From Flavobacteriaceae bacterium (lineage in GTDB: Bacteria; Bacteroidota; Bacteroidia; Flavobacteriales; Flavobacteriaceae): a DNA stretch of 64,000 bases. The DNA lies in the NCBI GenBank assembly GCA_014075215.1, contig CP046177.1, positions 2,542,501 through 2,606,500 on the forward strand, given 5' to 3'. Under the pieces are notes generated by a model. That model did not search any database and was not told the DNA's origin. It was given only the letters and a program-made list of their open reading frames with translations. The position numbers and the translations under genes were made by a program. The stretch's first letter is position 1, and the number at the start of each line of letters is the position of its first letter. Of this stretch, positions 62,026 through 64,000 are shown one piece after another.

Positions 62026-62099
62026 ACACAACAATTAGTCTTGATCCATTTTTACGCTTTCTTTTTTTAGGGCGAGTTTTTTCTTCCAGAGGAAAAGGT

Positions 62100-62465
62100 T
62101 CAGCTTCCTAATGTTACGGAGAAAGTTCTCTTTTCGGGAAGAAAAGTAAGGAGGTATGGTGTTTTTGAATGTAGTGCTCCTTGGGATACTACATATGCTT
62201 TTTTTCCATCACTGACCACACGGGGATCATTGCCCGAACAGAGTATTTCCTCAGATACTATTTTCTTTGTGTCATTGCCCTGATATTTTGTGAGAATGAT
62301 TTGACTTATCGTATCGGATTCATTTTTTGGCCAGTCATCATAAGAAAAAAGCTGATGCCTTCTATGAACCGAATACAGGTGTTCTTCCATAAAGAAAAAC
62401 GAATAAAAGCAATCTGTAAGCTCTCCAACTTGCGAAAAAGATTCGTTAATTTTTATTAACCTCAT
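62100..62465 (-). pseudogene. Fragment of a second propeller-type glycan-cluster protein
   Basis: The 121-codon frame has beta-propeller-like strands and the motif SGNDPRVVSDGKKAYVVSQG shared with the 55685 frame. It ends VTLGS at a stop; a one-base shift continues into AEPFPLEEKTRPKKRKR and the glycosyltransferase frame. The N-terminal side is also incomplete. Likely a relic of a propeller-glycosyltransferase protein. Confidence 0.5.
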
Positions 62466-62689
62466 TAATGTGTCCGGATCAAAAAAGCCTTATACGTACC
62501 GGTTTCTAATTTATGAAATACTGAATATCATTAACACCCGAAATTTTAAACGCTGGATCGTTTCACTACCAGAGTAAAGACGATAGACAAATTGAAAATC
62601 AAATCGCCTTGATCCTTATGTCTAAAAACACGGTGGCCTCATGTTCAGCTTTCGGACGATTACGACTGAGTATATAATTATTTAATCGA
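62466..62689. other. Debris between the glycan cluster and the YceI gene
   Basis: About 220 bp without an intact gene. One minus-strand frame (NNYILSRNRPKAEHEATVFL) might be a worn gene end; I cannot assign it. Confidence 0.3.
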
Positions 62690-63322
62690 CTAGTTGCCTT
62701 TTACTTTTATGCTAAATGACATCTCCACTAAGTCATTAATAATTTTATCTTCTAAAGAAGGAAAAAATCTCTTGGATCCGTATTTTACATTAAAATCAGC
62801 TCTGTCTATGGCAAATGTATCGCTTTTAAATATTTTGGCTCCTTCTTCTGTTAATGTAGCCGGAATGGTAATGCTTTTTGTTACGTCTTTGATCGTCAGA
62901 TTTCCCGTAACTGCCAAGGTGTCTTCTTTTTGTTCTACAGAGGTAATGATAAACCTGGCCGTAGGAAATTTTTCAATATCAAAAAAGTCATCGGAACTCA
63001 AGTGTTTTACTAATTTTGCTCCGTAGTCAGGACTTAAATCTTCGTTTTTAATAGAAGCCATATCTATGACAAAATCACCTGATGTGATTGCTCCGTCTTT
63101 TATGATAAGGGAACCTTGTTTTAAAGATACGGTTCCATGATGCGACCCTCCGGATTTGGAACCTTTCCACGTTACTAATGAGGCTGTTATATCTACATTA
63201 TTAACAGTCTCTGTTTTTTCAACTTTTACTTCTTCTTTTGCTTCAATTTTGCCCTTTTTCTCTCCTTTACAGGCAGAAAATAAGATAAAAATTACGATAA
63301 CGGTAGCGATTGCTTTTTTCAT
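62690..63322 (-). CDS. YceI-family lipoprotein
   Basis: The 210-residue product has a lipoprotein signal (ATVIVIFILFSAC), a Lys/Glu-rich tether (about 20-40) and a YceI lipocalin-like barrel (about 50-208: VTWKGSKSGGSHHGTVSLKQ, FPTARFIITSVEQ, VTGNLTIKDVTKSITIPATL, IDRADFNVKYGSK). YceI proteins bind isoprenoid-type lipids. It is preceded by a 100-bp gap with phased repeats. Confidence 0.92.
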   Translation of the reverse strand: MKKAIATVIVIFILFSACKGEKKGKIEAKEEVKVEKTETVNNVDITASLVTWKGSKSGGSHHGTVSLKQGSLIIKDGAITSGDFVIDMASIKNEDLSPDYGAKLVKHLSSDDFFDIEKFPTARFIITSVEQKEDTLAVTGNLTIKDVTKSITIPATLTEEGAKIFKSDTFAIDRADFNVKYGSKRFFPSLEDKIINDLVEMSFSIKVKGN

Positions 63323-63367
63323 TTTAATTGTGTTTATTTAGGTTATTATTTTTATTTTTTTCAATGT

Positions 63368-63424
63368 TTTAAACAAGTTAAGAACCTTTCCAACTTTGTA
63401 ACTTTTTTACTTTCCAACTTTAAA
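63368..63424. repeat. Phased ACTTTCCA-type repeat
   Basis: Four loosely conserved 8-14 bp units (ACCTTTCCAACTTTGTA, ACTTTTTTACTTTCCA, ACTTTAAACC) lie between two minus-strand genes. Related to the repeats at 50140 and 51227. Noncoding. Confidence 0.45.
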
Positions 63425-63429
63425 CCATA

Positions 63430-64000
63430 TCATATACCTTTTAATCGTTTCCAAAAATCTTTAAGACCATCATTGTCCGTTTTATTACCTCCAAAAGGTA
63501 TCACATCATATCTTTCATTTTCTCTTTTTACTAAAGGAAAAGTAAAGATTGCAGAATCAGAATTCTTAGGATCTAAAAAAGGATATCGCAAATCCGTATA
63601 TATGATTTGGGATAGCGAATCCATATCAGATAACCTGTAATATTCATTGCTAAACCATCGCATGGTTTTAATATCCGGATGATTGACATCCAACAGGTGG
63701 TGATTCTTGGAAATGGTAAGAATAGTATCTGCCCTGGTACGGGTATCCAATAAAGAATAAAACCCTACATGGTAAGCATCTTCACTTTCGGCAATGCCAT
63801 ACCATAAAATAGCATTTGCAATAGTAGGTTGTACACTAAACCTGTGAAAAGCAATATTTGCTTCCTGAAAAGATTTTTTAAAAACAGTATCTATATATAA
63901 TTTGTTACCTATGGTAAATAGCATGTAAAAAGAACTGATGTAGATACCGGCTTTTGCCCATTTCCTTCTTTTAGGGTTTATTCTTCTAAAGAATAAGGTA
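63430..64000 (-). CDS. Membrane-bound metal-dependent hydrolase, YdjM/DUF457 type (C-terminal part)
   Basis: The frame is open from the right window edge (LFFRRINPKRRKWAKAGIYI, then SSFYMLFTIGNKLYID) through about 189 codons to the stop at 63430. The last membrane helix and the soluble C-terminal domain (ANIAFHRFSVQPTIANAILW, YHVGFYSLLDTR, TMRWFSNEYYRL) are typical of flavobacterial metal-dependent hydrolases of the YdjM family. The N-terminal metal-binding part lies outside. Substrate unknown. Confidence 0.8.
   Translation of the reverse strand, partial: TLFFRRINPKRRKWAKAGIYISSFYMLFTIGNKLYIDTVFKKSFQEANIAFHRFSVQPTIANAILWYGIAESEDAYHVGFYSLLDTRTRADTILTISKNHHLLDVNHPDIKTMRWFSNEYYRLSDMDSLSQIIYTDLRYPFLDPKNSDSAIFTFPLVKRENERYDVIPFGGNKTDNDGLKDFWKRLKGI

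Larger units (their letters stand above)
60535..62047 (+). mobile_element. ISAon1-type (ISL3-like) insertion sequence
   Basis: Bounded by GGATCAGTCACAAAAGTTGT (60535-60554) and, inverted, GGATCAAGACTAATTGTTGT at the right (ending 62047). An 8-bp duplication ATTTTTAC lies on both sides (60527-60534 and 62048-62055). It holds the two ISAon1 genes. A second left-end-like word GGATCAGGGTCAAAAGTTTT lies 100 bp inside, so the left end may be duplicated. The 60555-60698 stretch is otherwise noncoding. Confidence 0.85.

Noticed and set aside
1..64000. tRNA, rRNA or riboswitch genes
   Set aside because: I looked for cloverleaf ends (GGTTCnAnnCC with acceptor pairing) and conserved rRNA words between genes and found none I could support.

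Overview
The window is low-GC DNA from a member of the Flavobacteriaceae (Bacteroidota). Support: a type IX secretion C-terminal sorting domain on a laminarinase-like GH16 enzyme, many SusD/TonB-independent Bacteroidota-style lipoproteins, Bacteroidota-type -7 boxes (TAnnTTTG), the rpsU-xerC neighbourhood, and an rpsU gene that alone carries a full-length Shine-Dalgarno. The GH16 enzyme suggests a marine or alga-associated life. The genome is under heavy IS attack: one IS3, one IS110, three near-identical IS1595 copies, one IS200/IS605-type, one ISAon1 (ISL3-like) element, a fused ISAs1 remnant and three copies of a MITE-like element sit in 64 kb, and many genes next to them are broken.

Layout. 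1-1010: core genes xerC (partial) and rpsU. 1381-12348: the wreck of a TolC / MacB-type permease / LolD-type ATPase export operon; tolC is split by an IS3 element and the permease by an ~8.3 kb defence island (3298-11593) holding DISARM-like drmB and drmA plus two overlapping upstream genes that may be a split drmE. No methyltransferase or drmC is present. 12459-13891: debris (a lipoprotein/transposase chimera, a Tat-signal stub, a long palindrome, a 3' gene remnant). 13892-14941: ilvE. 14997-25206: a compact type II secretion / type IV pilus-like system (GspG on one strand; secretin, PilM/N-like, PilO-like, a minimal A24 prepilin peptidase, GspE, PilP/GspC-like, a beta-helix GspK-like protein, two minor pseudopilins and GspF on the other). 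25218-29626: an MmcQ/YjbR protein, a DUF4402 secreted protein, and a 4-hydroxyproline catabolic cluster whose epimerase is cut by IS110. 30911-34023: a TPR histidine kinase with three independent lesions plus a frameshifted gene, between IS1595 copies. 35178-50067: GH16 laminarinase, two MITEs, a DM13 lipoprotein with an outer-membrane partner, hutH, a TlpA-like thioredoxin, rsgA, dtd, a Cys/Met PLP lyase with divergent Lrp regulator, and two DUF3857/transglutaminase-like proteins. 51357-62465: a surface-glycan cluster (GDP-mannose 3,5-epimerase-like enzyme, FkbM and DUF268 methyltransferase-like proteins, Wzm/Wzt-type ABC exporter, glycosyltransferases), in which most minus-strand genes carry frameshifts, stops or insertions. 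62690-64000: YceI lipoprotein and the end of a YdjM-type membrane hydrolase.

The most interesting items are the methylase-less DrmAB island with its inverted-repeat ends, the structured noncoding region of the IS110 element (a candidate bridge RNA), the MITE family whose insertion can be reversed on paper to restore a reading frame, and the secretion operon with a bactofilin-like pseudopilin partner. Several IS excisions can be reconstructed exactly in frame, which fixes element ends and target duplications from sequence alone.
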